From assembly GCF_010731695.1 (NCBI RefSeq), contig NZ_AP022586.1, positions 1,054,001 through 1,118,000 on the forward strand: a stretch of 64,000 bases of DNA. The letters are read 5' to 3'. The notes beneath the pieces are model-generated. The model worked only from the letters and a program-made list of their open reading frames with translations, did no database searches and was not told the DNA's origin. The DNA comes from Mycolicibacterium litorale (GTDB lineage: Bacteria > Actinomycetota > Actinomycetes > Mycobacteriales > Mycobacteriaceae). Below are positions 50,733 to 59,218 of this stretch, in pieces. A program made the position numbers and the translations under genes. Within the stretch, counting starts at the first letter, position 1, and every line of letters begins with the position of its first letter.

Positions 50733-51121
50733 TCGTGGTGGGGTACACGGCGGACCGTTTCGGTGAGGTGGCGGTCGAACACGGGATCGCCGAGGCCAAG
50801 CGGCGTGACACCGGTCTGCTGGTGATCAACTCGACCGCGGGGGACTCCTACGTGGACGCGGGGTTCGCGCAGGCCGGCGATGTCCGGGGACTCGAGGCAC
50901 TGCTCACTGACTGCGGGGTGCCGTTCGAGGTGGAGCAGCCCGTCGGCGTCTACGCCGCGGACGCGCTGATCACCGCGATGGAGCGCGACGACGCCGAACT
51001 GCTGGTGATCGGCCTGCGCCACCGCAGCCCGGTGGGGAAACTGTTGCTGGGCAGCGTGTCTCAGCGGGTCCTGCTGGAATGCCCCAAGCCGGTGCTGGCC
51101 GTCAAACCCCACGAGGGGTGA
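50729..51121 (+). CDS. Universal stress protein family protein
   Basis: A 130-residue single-domain UspA-like protein. β1 is [23 protein letters not shown], and the C-terminal LLVIGLRHRSPVGKLLLGSVSQRVLLECPKPVLAVK resembles the ATP-binding G-x2-G-x9-G-S/T loop (here GLRHRSPVGKLLLGSVSQ). Last gene of the tct operon, coupled through a mini-ORF; usp genes next to TTT or TRAP transporters are known elsewhere and may tune transport. Start ATG 50729 with GCGAGGAG upstream. It converges on the lipoprotein gene with a 4-bp gap. Confidence 0.86.
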   Translation: MIVVGYTADRFGEVAVEHGIAEAKRRDTGLLVINSTAGDSYVDAGFAQAGDVRGLEALLTDCGVPFEVEQPVGVYAADALITAMERDDAELLVIGLRHRSPVGKLLLGSVSQRVLLECPKPVLAVKPHEG

Positions 51122-51125
51122 CGGC

Positions 51126-51809
51126 TCACCACTGAGCCTGGACGTTCTCTCCGATCTGGGCGGCGATCTTCACCGCCGAGTCCGCCGGGGCGGCGCTGCA
51201 CGTGTTGACGTCGATGATGATGTTGTTGCGCAACGCGAGAGCGCGACCGCAGCCCCAGCCCGGTGCGCGCGCCTCCTGCATCATCGCGGTAGTGCTCAGA
51301 ATGTGGTCCTCGTTGACGGTCTGCCCGACGTCGTACACGTATCCGCTCTGCGTGTGGGTGAACTGGCGGCAGGCCGGCCACTGGTTGACCGACATGTCGA
51401 AGAAGGCGGCGGCCTTCTCCTGGTAGGGGAACAGCACCACCGCCTGTTTGAGGTAGTGGGTGAAGTCGTCACCGTTGTTCATGCTCACACCGCGCTCGGC
51501 CCAGTACTCGCTGCCCGCGTAGACGGGGGCCTCCGCGGCCGCGTCGATGGCGAGGCACTCCGGCGGTGACACCAGGGCGCTGTTGTCGGGCATCGCCGCC
51601 TCGGTTCCGACGACGGCCATCCCGGTGGTCCCCATCGTGGCGTTCACCTCCTCGGGTTCGAGGAGCAGTCCGGGCAACTCACGCTCGACGAGCGGGCGGG
51701 GGATCATCGTGCGGGTGGTCGTGGTCGACGACGCGCTGACCGTCTGCGTGCATCCGGTGACGAGAAGGCAGGCGGCTGCGACAACGACCCGGGCTCGTGA
51801 TTGACGCAT
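51126..51809 (-). CDS. Sensor-domain lipoprotein (PknH extracellular-domain like)
   Basis: A 227-residue lipoprotein: MRQSRARVVVAAACLLVTGC is a signal peptide with lipobox (VTGC, Cys20). The mature part resembles the extracellular sensor domain of PknH, also found in LppH-type lipoproteins. It has cysteines in PPECLAID, WPACRQF, GWGCGRAL and VNTCSAAP that could form two disulfides, and YAGSEYWAERGVSM. Ligand unknown. Start ATG 51809; in-frame starts at 51830 and 51842 would lengthen the signal region. No clear ribosome site at any of them. Confidence 0.83.
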   Translation of the reverse strand: MRQSRARVVVAAACLLVTGCTQTVSASSTTTTRTMIPRPLVERELPGLLLEPEEVNATMGTTGMAVVGTEAAMPDNSALVSPPECLAIDAAAEAPVYAGSEYWAERGVSMNNGDDFTHYLKQAVVLFPYQEKAAAFFDMSVNQWPACRQFTHTQSGYVYDVGQTVNEDHILSTTAMMQEARAPGWGCGRALALRNNIIIDVNTCSAAPADSAVKIAAQIGENVQAQW

Positions 51810-51943
51810 AAGAGAATGGTGCGCCAGCATTCGCGCCGCCACGGCGAAATCGGCGGCGTTTCCTGATCACGATGAGTCAAGTTCCGGGTAACGATTGAGC
51901 CGCGGACCTCACCGGCTGATGCGGATCGCCCCGTTCACCGTGG

Positions 51944-54460
51944 TCACCGGGTAACTGCGCCGTCGATCTCGCGACCGATGACGGAAGTCGAGCGTGATGT
52001 CCTTGCACCGGCAGGGCAAAGCAGCAGCGACGAGCGGAACTGCCCCTCGGTCGCGGGCTCCCGCCCGTCGTGCCAGGGGTCGCGGTAGGCGTCGACGGAC
52101 TTCTGCATGCGGGCGTCGAGGTCGGCGGCGATGCCCTCGCTGTCCTCCATCACGATCTCGCGGATCTTCTCGATGCCGATGCGCGGTACGAACGCATACG
52201 TGCGTTCCAGCCAGTTGGCGTTCTCCCGGTAGTACTGCAGGAAGCGCCCCGTCAGCGTCATCACCTCGTCGGGGGAGTCCACGGTGGCCAGCAGGTCGCC
52301 CTTGCGAATGTGCGCCCCCGCGGCGCCGCCCACGTAGATCTCCCAGCGGCCGCCGTCGATCGCGACCACTCCGAGGTCCTTGCACAGCGATTCGGCGCAG
52401 TTGCGCGGACATCCGGTGACGGCCAGCTTCATCTTCGCCGGGCTCGCCAGCCCCTTGTACCGCTCCTCGATCGCGATACCCAGCGCGGTCGAGTCGCCGA
52501 CGCCGAAGCGACAGAAGTCGCTGCCCACACAGGTTTTCACGGTGCGGAAGCTCTTCCCGTAGGCGTATCCCGACGGCATGTCGAGATCCGCCCACACCGC
52601 GGGCAGGTCCTCCTTGCGCACCCCGAGCAGGTCGATGCGCTGACCGCCGGTGAGCTTGATCATCGGGATCGCGTACTTGTCCGCGACATCGGCGATGCGG
52701 CGCAGCTGCCAGGAGTTCGTGACGCCGCCCTTCATCTGCGGCACCACCGAGAACGTCCCGTCGCGCTGGATGTTGGCGTGCACCCGGTCGTTGATGAACC
52801 GCGCGTCGCGTTCGTCGACGAACTCGTCGGCCCACATCATCTCCAGCAGTGAGGCCAGCGCCATCTTCGAGCCCGCATCCTCCTTGCCGTCGGGGGCCAG
52901 CGCGGCGAACACCGACGACACCGAGTGCAGCCGCAGCTCGCGGATGTGCCGCATCAGCGTCGGCTTGTCGTAGGGAATGCCGGGCACGTACCAGGACGCC
53001 GACGGATCCTCGGTGACCGCGCCGTCGGCGGCCCATTCGACGACCTGTCCGACGAGTTCCTTACACGATCCGCATCCCTTGCCCGCCTTGGTCTTCGCCA
53101 TCACCCCGGCGACCGAGGTCTCCCCGTCGCGCACGCACCCCACGAGTGTGCGCTTGGAGACCCCGTTGCAGTTGCAGACCTGAGCGTCGTCGGCCAGCTC
53201 GGCGACCCCCACCTCGACGTCGGGCGTGCCGATGTCGAACATCAGGGACACCCGCTCCTCGGGCAGCGGCAGGCCGGTGTCGAATGCCTGGGTCAGGAAC
53301 GACACCTTGCTGACATCGCCGAGAAGCGTTGCGCCGACCAGCTTTCCATCCCGGATGACGATGGTCTTGTAGACACCGTGCCTCGGCTCGGAGTACTGGA
53401 CGAATTCGTCGTCGGGCAGTTCGGGCGCCTTGAGCCCCATGGATGCCACGTCCACCCCGGCGACCTTGAGTTTCGTCGCGGTGCGCGACCCGTGATAGGC
53501 GGCGCCGGGGTCGGTTCCGGTGAGGTGGTCGGCCAGCACGCCGGCCTGCTCCCACAGCGGTGCCACCAGACCGTAGACCTGGCCGCGGTGCTGGGCGCAT
53601 TCGCCGACGACGTAGATGTGGTCGTCGTCGACCGAGCGCATGTGGTCGTCGACGACGATGGCGCGTTCCACGGTCAGGCCGGCCCGCTGCGCCAGGCCGA
53701 CGTTCGGGCGGATGCCCGCGGCGATGACCAGCATGTCGCAGTCGATCACGCTGCCGTCGGAGAACACGATGCCGCGCAGCGTGCCGTCGGGGCCGGTGCG
53801 CACCTCGGTGGTGCGTTTGGCCATGTGCACGGCGATGCCGAGGCGTTCGACCGACCGGCGCAGGATCGCGCCCGCGGTGTCGTCGAGCTGGGCGTTCATC
53901 AACACCGGCCCGGCGTGCACCACCTCGACCGCCAGGCCCCGGTTCTGTAGTCCGCGCGCGGCTTCCAGACCCAGCAGGCCGCCGCCGATCACCACCGCCT
54001 TCGTCCGGTGCTCGGCCTCGGCGATCATGCCCAAGCAGTCGTCGAGCGTGCGGAACCCGAACACGCCGTCGGCGAGGGTCTTGTCGTCGGCCCACAGCCC
54101 GGTCATCGGCGGGAAGAACGAGCGGCTGCCGGTGGCCACGATCAGGTCGTCGTAGCGCACGACGCTGCCGTCGTCGGCATGCACCAGGCGGGCGTAGCGG
54201 TCGATCTTGACCACGCGAATCCCGGCACGCAGGTCGATGCCGTTGTCGGTGTACCAGTCGAGCGGGTTGAGGTAGATCTCGTCGGTGCCGTCACTGCCGG
54301 CGAGCACATTCGACAGCAGGATGCGGTTGTAGTTGCCGTATGGTTCGTCACCGAAGACGGTGATGTGGAACTTCTCGCCGCCACCGCGGGCGAGGATCTC
54401 CTCGATGGCCCGCACACCGGCCATCCCGTTGCCGATGACGACGAGTCTGCGGCGCGCCAT
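51944..54460 (-). CDS. nirB: NAD(P)H-dependent nitrite reductase large subunit NirB
   Basis: Cytosolic siroheme enzyme reducing nitrite to ammonium for assimilation. 838 residues. N-terminal FAD domain (VIGNGMAGVRAIEEIL, 8-23) and NAD(P) domain. A BFD-type [2Fe-2S] site follows, CNC..C with GKGCGSC (about 427-465). The sulfite/nitrite reductase half carries C-x5-C (CVGSDFC) and C-x3-C (TGCPRNC) for the [4Fe-4S]-siroheme centre. Start ATG 54460 overlaps the previous stop by 1 base. The last ~30 residues (CPAGARTSRSTSVIGREIDGAVTR) are unlike the usual NirB tail. No Rieske nirD follows downstream. Confidence 0.92.
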   Translation of the reverse strand: MARRRLVVIGNGMAGVRAIEEILARGGGEKFHITVFGDEPYGNYNRILLSNVLAGSDGTDEIYLNPLDWYTDNGIDLRAGIRVVKIDRYARLVHADDGSVVRYDDLIVATGSRSFFPPMTGLWADDKTLADGVFGFRTLDDCLGMIAEAEHRTKAVVIGGGLLGLEAARGLQNRGLAVEVVHAGPVLMNAQLDDTAGAILRRSVERLGIAVHMAKRTTEVRTGPDGTLRGIVFSDGSVIDCDMLVIAAGIRPNVGLAQRAGLTVERAIVVDDHMRSVDDDHIYVVGECAQHRGQVYGLVAPLWEQAGVLADHLTGTDPGAAYHGSRTATKLKVAGVDVASMGLKAPELPDDEFVQYSEPRHGVYKTIVIRDGKLVGATLLGDVSKVSFLTQAFDTGLPLPEERVSLMFDIGTPDVEVGVAELADDAQVCNCNGVSKRTLVGCVRDGETSVAGVMAKTKAGKGCGSCKELVGQVVEWAADGAVTEDPSASWYVPGIPYDKPTLMRHIRELRLHSVSSVFAALAPDGKEDAGSKMALASLLEMMWADEFVDERDARFINDRVHANIQRDGTFSVVPQMKGGVTNSWQLRRIADVADKYAIPMIKLTGGQRIDLLGVRKEDLPAVWADLDMPSGYAYGKSFRTVKTCVGSDFCRFGVGDSTALGIAIEERYKGLASPAKMKLAVTGCPRNCAESLCKDLGVVAIDGGRWEIYVGGAAGAHIRKGDLLATVDSPDEVMTLTGRFLQYYRENANWLERTYAFVPRIGIEKIREIVMEDSEGIAADLDARMQKSVDAYRDPWHDGREPATEGQFRSSLLLCPAGARTSRSTSVIGREIDGAVTR

Positions 54461-54813
54461 CAGATCTCCACCAGCCCGAGGTCGACGATCAAGGTGCCCG
54501 CGCAACCCGTCGGCGCGGCAACGGACAGTTCGAGCACCGTGTCACCGAGCAGGTCCTCGACCACGCGCAACGCCACATGGGTGGCACCCTTGGCGGCGAT
54601 CGGGAAGTACCGCATTGGTTTTCCGTCGCGGAACAGGACGACCGTGACCATCTCGTCGCTGGAGTTGCCGCCGCGGAAGTACACCGGCTGGGCGATCGCC
54701 CCGGCGGGCACCACGTAGCGCAGGGCCGCGTCGATCGGCATCGGCTTGTCCAGCCCGTTGCCTTCGAACTCGAAAACGCCCTGCAGGAATCGGGGAGTGC
54801 TGCCGTCGCTCAT
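54460..54813 (-). CDS. Small conserved hypothetical protein upstream of nirB
   Basis: A 117-residue protein I do not recognise. It is mostly short β-strand-like segments (AQPVYFRGGNSSDEMVTVVLFRDGKPMRYFPI) and ends TLIVDLGLVEI. It has one Cys, no Rieske CxH/CxxH pair, no signal peptide and no membrane segment. Therefore it is not NirD, although it occupies a nirD-like place beside nirB. Its stop overlaps the nirB ATG (TGATG), so the products are probably made together; a chaperone or accessory role in nitrite reduction is only inference. Start ATG 54813. Confidence 0.7.
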   Translation of the reverse strand: MSDGSTPRFLQGVFEFEGNGLDKPMPIDAALRYVVPAGAIAQPVYFRGGNSSDEMVTVVLFRDGKPMRYFPIAAKGATHVALRVVEDLLGDTVLELSVAAPTGCAGTLIVDLGLVEI

Positions 54814-54987
54814 GCCTTCGAGAAGCTAGGGCGCCGATGTTTCGCCGCCGTTTCGGCGACGAGTCCGCCGTGAGTCCCGTTCCTCACCGTCGGCTCACCG
54901 CGCGTCGACGCCCGCGGTGAGGACCAGTTTTCGTGCCGATAACGTCCAGGGAAACCAACCGGAACAGGCCGAGCCCACGATGGCCCC
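54814..54987. promoter_or_regulatory. Divergent promoter region of the nitrate assimilation genes
   Basis: A 174-bp gap serving the nirB side and the nitrate reductase fusion. GATAAC at 54939-54944 and GAAAC at 54951-54955, with a further GGAAC at 54961-54965, resemble loose GlnR half-sites, the nitrogen regulator of mycobacterial nirBD. Spacing is 6-7 bp and not perfect, so this is a weak call. Confidence 0.4.
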
Positions 54988-57900
54988 ATGGCGGTGACCA
55001 GGACTGCGTGCTCGTACTGCGGTGTCGGTTGCGGTATCGAGGTGCACACGGACTCACCCGACGGCGCAGACGGCGCGCGCCCCGTGATCGCCCGGGTGTC
55101 CGGGGACAAGCTGCACCCCACCAATTCCGGCCGGCTCTGCACGAAGGGTGCCACCCACGCGGAGATGATGCGCGCCGACGACGGCAGGCTGAAGTCGGCG
55201 GTGCTGCGGCCGGGCCGCAACGACGAGGCGGTCCCGGTCCCGGTCGACGACGCGATCGCCGAGGCAGGCAGGCGGTTACGCGGGATCATCGAGGAACACG
55301 GCCCGGACGCCGTCGCGCTGTACGTCTCCGGCCAGATGTCACTCGAATCCCAGTATCTGGCAACCAAACTGGCCAAGGGGTTCCTGCGTACCAAGTATCT
55401 CGAATCCAATTCGCGGCTGTGCATGGCCAGCGCGGGCACCGGTTACAAGCAGTCGCTGGGTTCCGACGGCCCGCCCGGGTCCTACGCCGACTTCGACCTG
55501 ACCAACCTGTTCTTCGTCATCGGGTCCAACATGGCCGACTGCCACCCCATCCTGTTCCTGCGGATGGCGGACCGGCTCAAGGCCGGCGCCAAGCTCATCG
55601 TCGTCGATCCGCGCCGCACCGCCACCGCCGACAAGGCGGACCTCTACCTGCAGATCAAGCCCGGCACCGACCTGGCGCTGCTCAACGGACTGCTGCACCT
55701 GCTCGTCGGGCGCGGCGACATCGACGACGAGTTCATCGCCGAACACACCGAGGGCTGGGACCAGATGCCGGCGTTCCTGGCCGACTACCCGCCGGCGAGG
55801 GTCGCCGAGATCACCGGCATCAGTGAATCCGACATCCGCCTGGCCGCCGCCATGATCGCCGAGGCGGGGGACTGGATGACGTGCTGGGCGGTGGGCATGA
55901 ACCAGAGCACCCACGGCACCGCGAACACCACCGCGATCTGCAACCTGCACCTGGCCACCGGGGCGATCTGCCGGCCGGGCAGCGGACCGATGTCGCTGAC
56001 CGGCCAGCCCAACGCGATGGGTGGGCGCGAAATGGGATACATGGGGCCGGGTCTGCCCGGGCAGCGGTCGGTCGTCTCCGCCGACGACCGGGCGTTCGCC
56101 GAACAGCGGTGGGGTCTGGCGCCCGGCACCATCCGCACCGAGTTCGGCCCGGGTGCGGTCGACATGTTCGAGCGGCTGGCCGCGGGAGAGATCAAGGCGT
56201 GCTGGATCATCTGCACCAACCCGGTGGCCACCATGCCCAACCGCAAGACCACGATCGCCGGCCTGGAAGCCGCCGAACTCGTCATCACCCAGGACACCTA
56301 TCGCGACACCGCCACCAACCGCTACGCCGACATCGTGCTGCCCGCCACGCTGTGGGCCGAATCCGATGCGGTGATGGTCAATTCCGACCGCACCATCACG
56401 CTGCTGCAGCAATCCATCCCGCCCGCCGGACAGGCCCGCCCCGACTGGGAGCTGATCTGTGCGATCGCTGCCGAACTCGGCTTCGGCGAGCACTTCAGCT
56501 ACCGCAGCAGCGCGGAGATCTTCGAGGAGATCCGCGGATTCACCAATCTGCGGACCGGATGGGACCTTCGCGGCGCCAGCTACGAGCGGCTCCGCCGGAC
56601 ACCCCTGCAGTGGCCCGTGCCGCCGGACGACCTTCCCGGTGGGACCGACGACCGTCACCCGATCCGCTACCTCAACGACGGCGTCAGCCAGCACCTGTAT
56701 GTCGACGACGACGGGCACCAGCCGCGGCTGGCGTTCGCGACGCCGTCGCGGCGGGCGGCGTTCATACCGCGGCCGCACGTCGACGCCGACGAACTGCCCG
56801 ACGCCGACTACCCGATCGTGCTGAACACCGGTCGGCTGCAACACCAGTGGCACACCATGACCAAGACCGGGCGGGTCGACAAGCTCAACAAACTCAACGG
56901 CGGGCCGTTCGTCGAGGTGCACCCCGTCGACGCCGTGGCCCTCGAACTCACCGAAGGGCAACCGGTCGAGCTCACGTCGCGGCGCGGGCGGGCCGTGCTG
57001 CCCGCGGTGATCACCGACCGGGTACGGCCGGGGAACTGCTTCGTGCCGTTCCACTGGAACGACGAGCACGGCGAATACCTGACCGTCAACGCGCTGACCA
57101 ACGACGCCGTCGACCCCGAGTCGCTGCAACCCGAGTTCAAGGTGTGCGCGGTCAGCCTGCGGCCGGTGCACGCCGTCGACAAGCCGGTGTCGTCACACCG
57201 CATCTCGACGCCGGAACCGGTAGGAGCCTCCGACGGGCCGCTGGTGCTGTGGGCGTCGCAGACCGGCACGGCCGAGGAGTTCGCCACCGATGTGGCCGCC
57301 CGGCTGCCCGGGGCGCAGCTGGTCCCCATGGACGACCTGCCGTTACCGCGGCTGGCCGAGACTCGCGACGTCGTGGTCATCACCAGTACGTTCGGGGACG
57401 GCGGCCCGCCCGACAACGGCGCGGAGTTCTTCGACCGGCTGCAGAGCCCGGATGCGCCGAAGCTGGACCGGGTCCGCTTCGCCGTCCTGGGTATCGGTGA
57501 CCGTTCCTACCGCGACTTCTGCGGGCACGCCAGATCGCTCGACGGGCGGTTGGCCTCGCTGGGCGCCACGCGACTGCACGAGCGGGTCGACTGCGAGGCC
57601 TACGACCGGGACCGGATGCAGCACTGGGCGAAACAGGTGGGCCGCCTGCTGAATCCGGACGGGGTCGAATCGCCCGGGAGTGGTGTCGCCACCATGACCC
57701 GGACCACCACGGTCACCGAACCGTTCACCCGCGCCCGACCGCTGCCCGCGCCCCTGTCGCGCAACACGCTGCTCACCCCCGCGAACTCGCGAAAAGAAGT
57801 GCGCCACTTCGGCTTCGACATCTCCGAGTACGACGTCACCTACGCCGCGGGCGACTCTCTCGGGGTCTACGCCACCAACAGTGAGACGGCCGTCGACGCC

Positions 57901-58830
57901 TGGCTCTCCGCCACCGGTCTCGACGGCGCGCAGACCGTCGACGTCGACGGCGCCGAACGCACCCTGCGAGAGGCGTTGACGGTGAGCTACGACTTCTGTC
58001 GCGTCACCCCCGACCTGATGCGTTTCGTGGCCGAGCAGTGTCCTGACCGGGCGGCGGCCAAGGCGCTGCGCGCGGCGCGCGACGACCTCGACGCCTGGCT
58101 GGTCGACCGTAACGGGCTCGACGTGGTGCGGGAGTTCACCGTCCGCGCCGAACCGCAGCAGTGGCAGGAGGTATTGGTGCGGCTCACGCCGCGACAGTTC
58201 TCCATCTGCAGCAGCCCGCTGGTGAGCCCGCGCGAGGTGCAGTTGACGGTGTCGGTGGTGCGCTACCGCGGCAGGGACGGCGGTGCGCGCGGGGGAGTGG
58301 CGAGCACGTTCCTTGCCGACCGGGCCACCGCACCGGCGCCGGTGTTCCTGCAACGCTCACCACACTTCCGCCCACCCCGGGATGCGCAGGCTCCGATGAT
58401 CATGGTCGGTCCCGGTACCGGTATCGCACCGTTCCGCGCGTTCCTGCAGGAACGCCGCGCGCTCGGCCACACCGGTGACAACTGGCTGTTCTTCGGCGAC
58501 CGACACCGTGACGAGAACTTCTACTACCGGGCCGATCTCGAGGACATGGTCGCCGACGGCTTCCTACGGCTGGACCTCGCATTCTCCCGCGATCAGCCGA
58601 AGCCGGTGTACGTGCAGCACAGGATGATCGAACACGGCACCGAACTGTGGCGCTGGTTGGAGCGCGGTGCACATCTCTACGTCTGCGGTGACGCCGGCCG
58701 GATGGCCAAGGACGTCGATGCCGCGCTCACCGCGATCATCAGAAAGCACGGCGGCATGTCGGAATCCCGGGCGCGGGAGTACAAGAAGGGCCTCATCGCC
58801 GGGAAGCGATACCTGCGCGACGTGTACTGA
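54988..58830 (+). CDS. narB: Nitrate reductase fused to CysJ-like flavoprotein reductase (assimilatory)
   Basis: A 1280-residue fusion. Residues 1-~735 are a molybdopterin nitrate reductase: [4Fe-4S] ligands C8, C11, C15 and C51, GTGYKQSLGSDGPPGS around the Mo site, MNQSTHGT, and the C-terminal NTGRLQHQWHTMTKTGR domain. Residues ~750-890 are a flavodoxin domain (WASQTGTAEEFATDVA, STFGDGGPPDNG). Residues ~905-1125 bind FAD (FSICSSP). Residues ~1130-1280 bind NADP (VGPGTGIAPFRAFLQERR, YVCGDAGRMAKDV). Electrons can flow NADPH-FAD-FMN-Fe/S-Mo to nitrate in one chain. The nitrite product would go to the divergent NirB. Start ATG 54988. Confidence 0.94.
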   Translation: MAVTRTACSYCGVGCGIEVHTDSPDGADGARPVIARVSGDKLHPTNSGRLCTKGATHAEMMRADDGRLKSAVLRPGRNDEAVPVPVDDAIAEAGRRLRGIIEEHGPDAVALYVSGQMSLESQYLATKLAKGFLRTKYLESNSRLCMASAGTGYKQSLGSDGPPGSYADFDLTNLFFVIGSNMADCHPILFLRMADRLKAGAKLIVVDPRRTATADKADLYLQIKPGTDLALLNGLLHLLVGRGDIDDEFIAEHTEGWDQMPAFLADYPPARVAEITGISESDIRLAAAMIAEAGDWMTCWAVGMNQSTHGTANTTAICNLHLATGAICRPGSGPMSLTGQPNAMGGREMGYMGPGLPGQRSVVSADDRAFAEQRWGLAPGTIRTEFGPGAVDMFERLAAGEIKACWIICTNPVATMPNRKTTIAGLEAAELVITQDTYRDTATNRYADIVLPATLWAESDAVMVNSDRTITLLQQSIPPAGQARPDWELICAIAAELGFGEHFSYRSSAEIFEEIRGFTNLRTGWDLRGASYERLRRTPLQWPVPPDDLPGGTDDRHPIRYLNDGVSQHLYVDDDGHQPRLAFATPSRRAAFIPRPHVDADELPDADYPIVLNTGRLQHQWHTMTKTGRVDKLNKLNGGPFVEVHPVDAVALELTEGQPVELTSRRGRAVLPAVITDRVRPGNCFVPFHWNDEHGEYLTVNALTNDAVDPESLQPEFKVCAVSLRPVHAVDKPVSSHRISTPEPVGASDGPLVLWASQTGTAEEFATDVAARLPGAQLVPMDDLPLPRLAETRDVVVITSTFGDGGPPDNGAEFFDRLQSPDAPKLDRVRFAVLGIGDRSYRDFCGHARSLDGRLASLGATRLHERVDCEAYDRDRMQHWAKQVGRLLNPDGVESPGSGVATMTRTTTVTEPFTRARPLPAPLSRNTLLTPANSRKEVRHFGFDISEYDVTYAAGDSLGVYATNSETAVDAWLSATGLDGAQTVDVDGAERTLREALTVSYDFCRVTPDLMRFVAEQCPDRAAAKALRAARDDLDAWLVDRNGLDVVREFTVRAEPQQWQEVLVRLTPRQFSICSSPLVSPREVQLTVSVVRYRGRDGGARGGVASTFLADRATAPAPVFLQRSPHFRPPRDAQAPMIMVGPGTGIAPFRAFLQERRALGHTGDNWLFFGDRHRDENFYYRADLEDMVADGFLRLDLAFSRDQPKPVYVQHRMIEHGTELWRWLERGAHLYVCGDAGRMAKDVDAALTAIIRKHGGMSESRAREYKKGLIAGKRYLRDVY

Positions 58831-59218
58831 GGCCCGTCGGCCGATCGAGAAGTGACGGGCTCTGTCATCTGATTGCGGGTCCACATCGCTGACACGACGG
58901 GGCGATCGCTCGTCGCCGGAGGCAGTCATTTGCCACCCCGAAAGTTTGCCGACCACTTGCATCCGCACGGACTGCGGGTGCGTGCTTTCAGTGCGTAGGA
59001 CAGTTTGCGGATTTGACGCGTGCAACTATTTGCTATCTCAAACGCCGACGCGTGATTCGGGTCTGAGGTGGGCATTGACGGGATTTCGTGGCGCTTAGCT
59101 CGGTCGGATCCGGCCATTCGGGACCCCATTCGAGTTTCCCAAAACGACCGGAACGTAACCTTACCGAGCAGTAATTTCCCCTCTTGACCGAACATCTTCG
59201 ACGAAGAAGGGGTTTGCA
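58831..59218. other. 388-bp gene-free stretch
   Basis: No convincing coding region. It is less GC-rich than its flanks. GGTAAGGTTACC-like near-palindrome (GTAACCTTACC, 59155-59165) and CTTCG-A-CGAAG (59200-59210) lie close to the following gene and may be regulatory. GAAGGGG before the ATG at 59219 is its ribosome site. No terminator is evident after the nitrate reductase gene. Confidence 0.6.

Noticed and set aside
48745..50829. 694-codon open frame on the minus strand opposite tctBA
   Set aside because: Highly charged low-complexity translation complementary to membrane helices; typical antisense shadow.
54814..54987. A confident GlnR operator
   Set aside because: Half-sites are present but spacing and bases do not fit the consensus well enough; kept only as a weak regulatory region.
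55339..57171. 610-codon open frame on the minus strand opposite the nitrate reductase fusion
   Set aside because: Opposite a protein with clear cofactor motifs; no domain recognised in the shadow.
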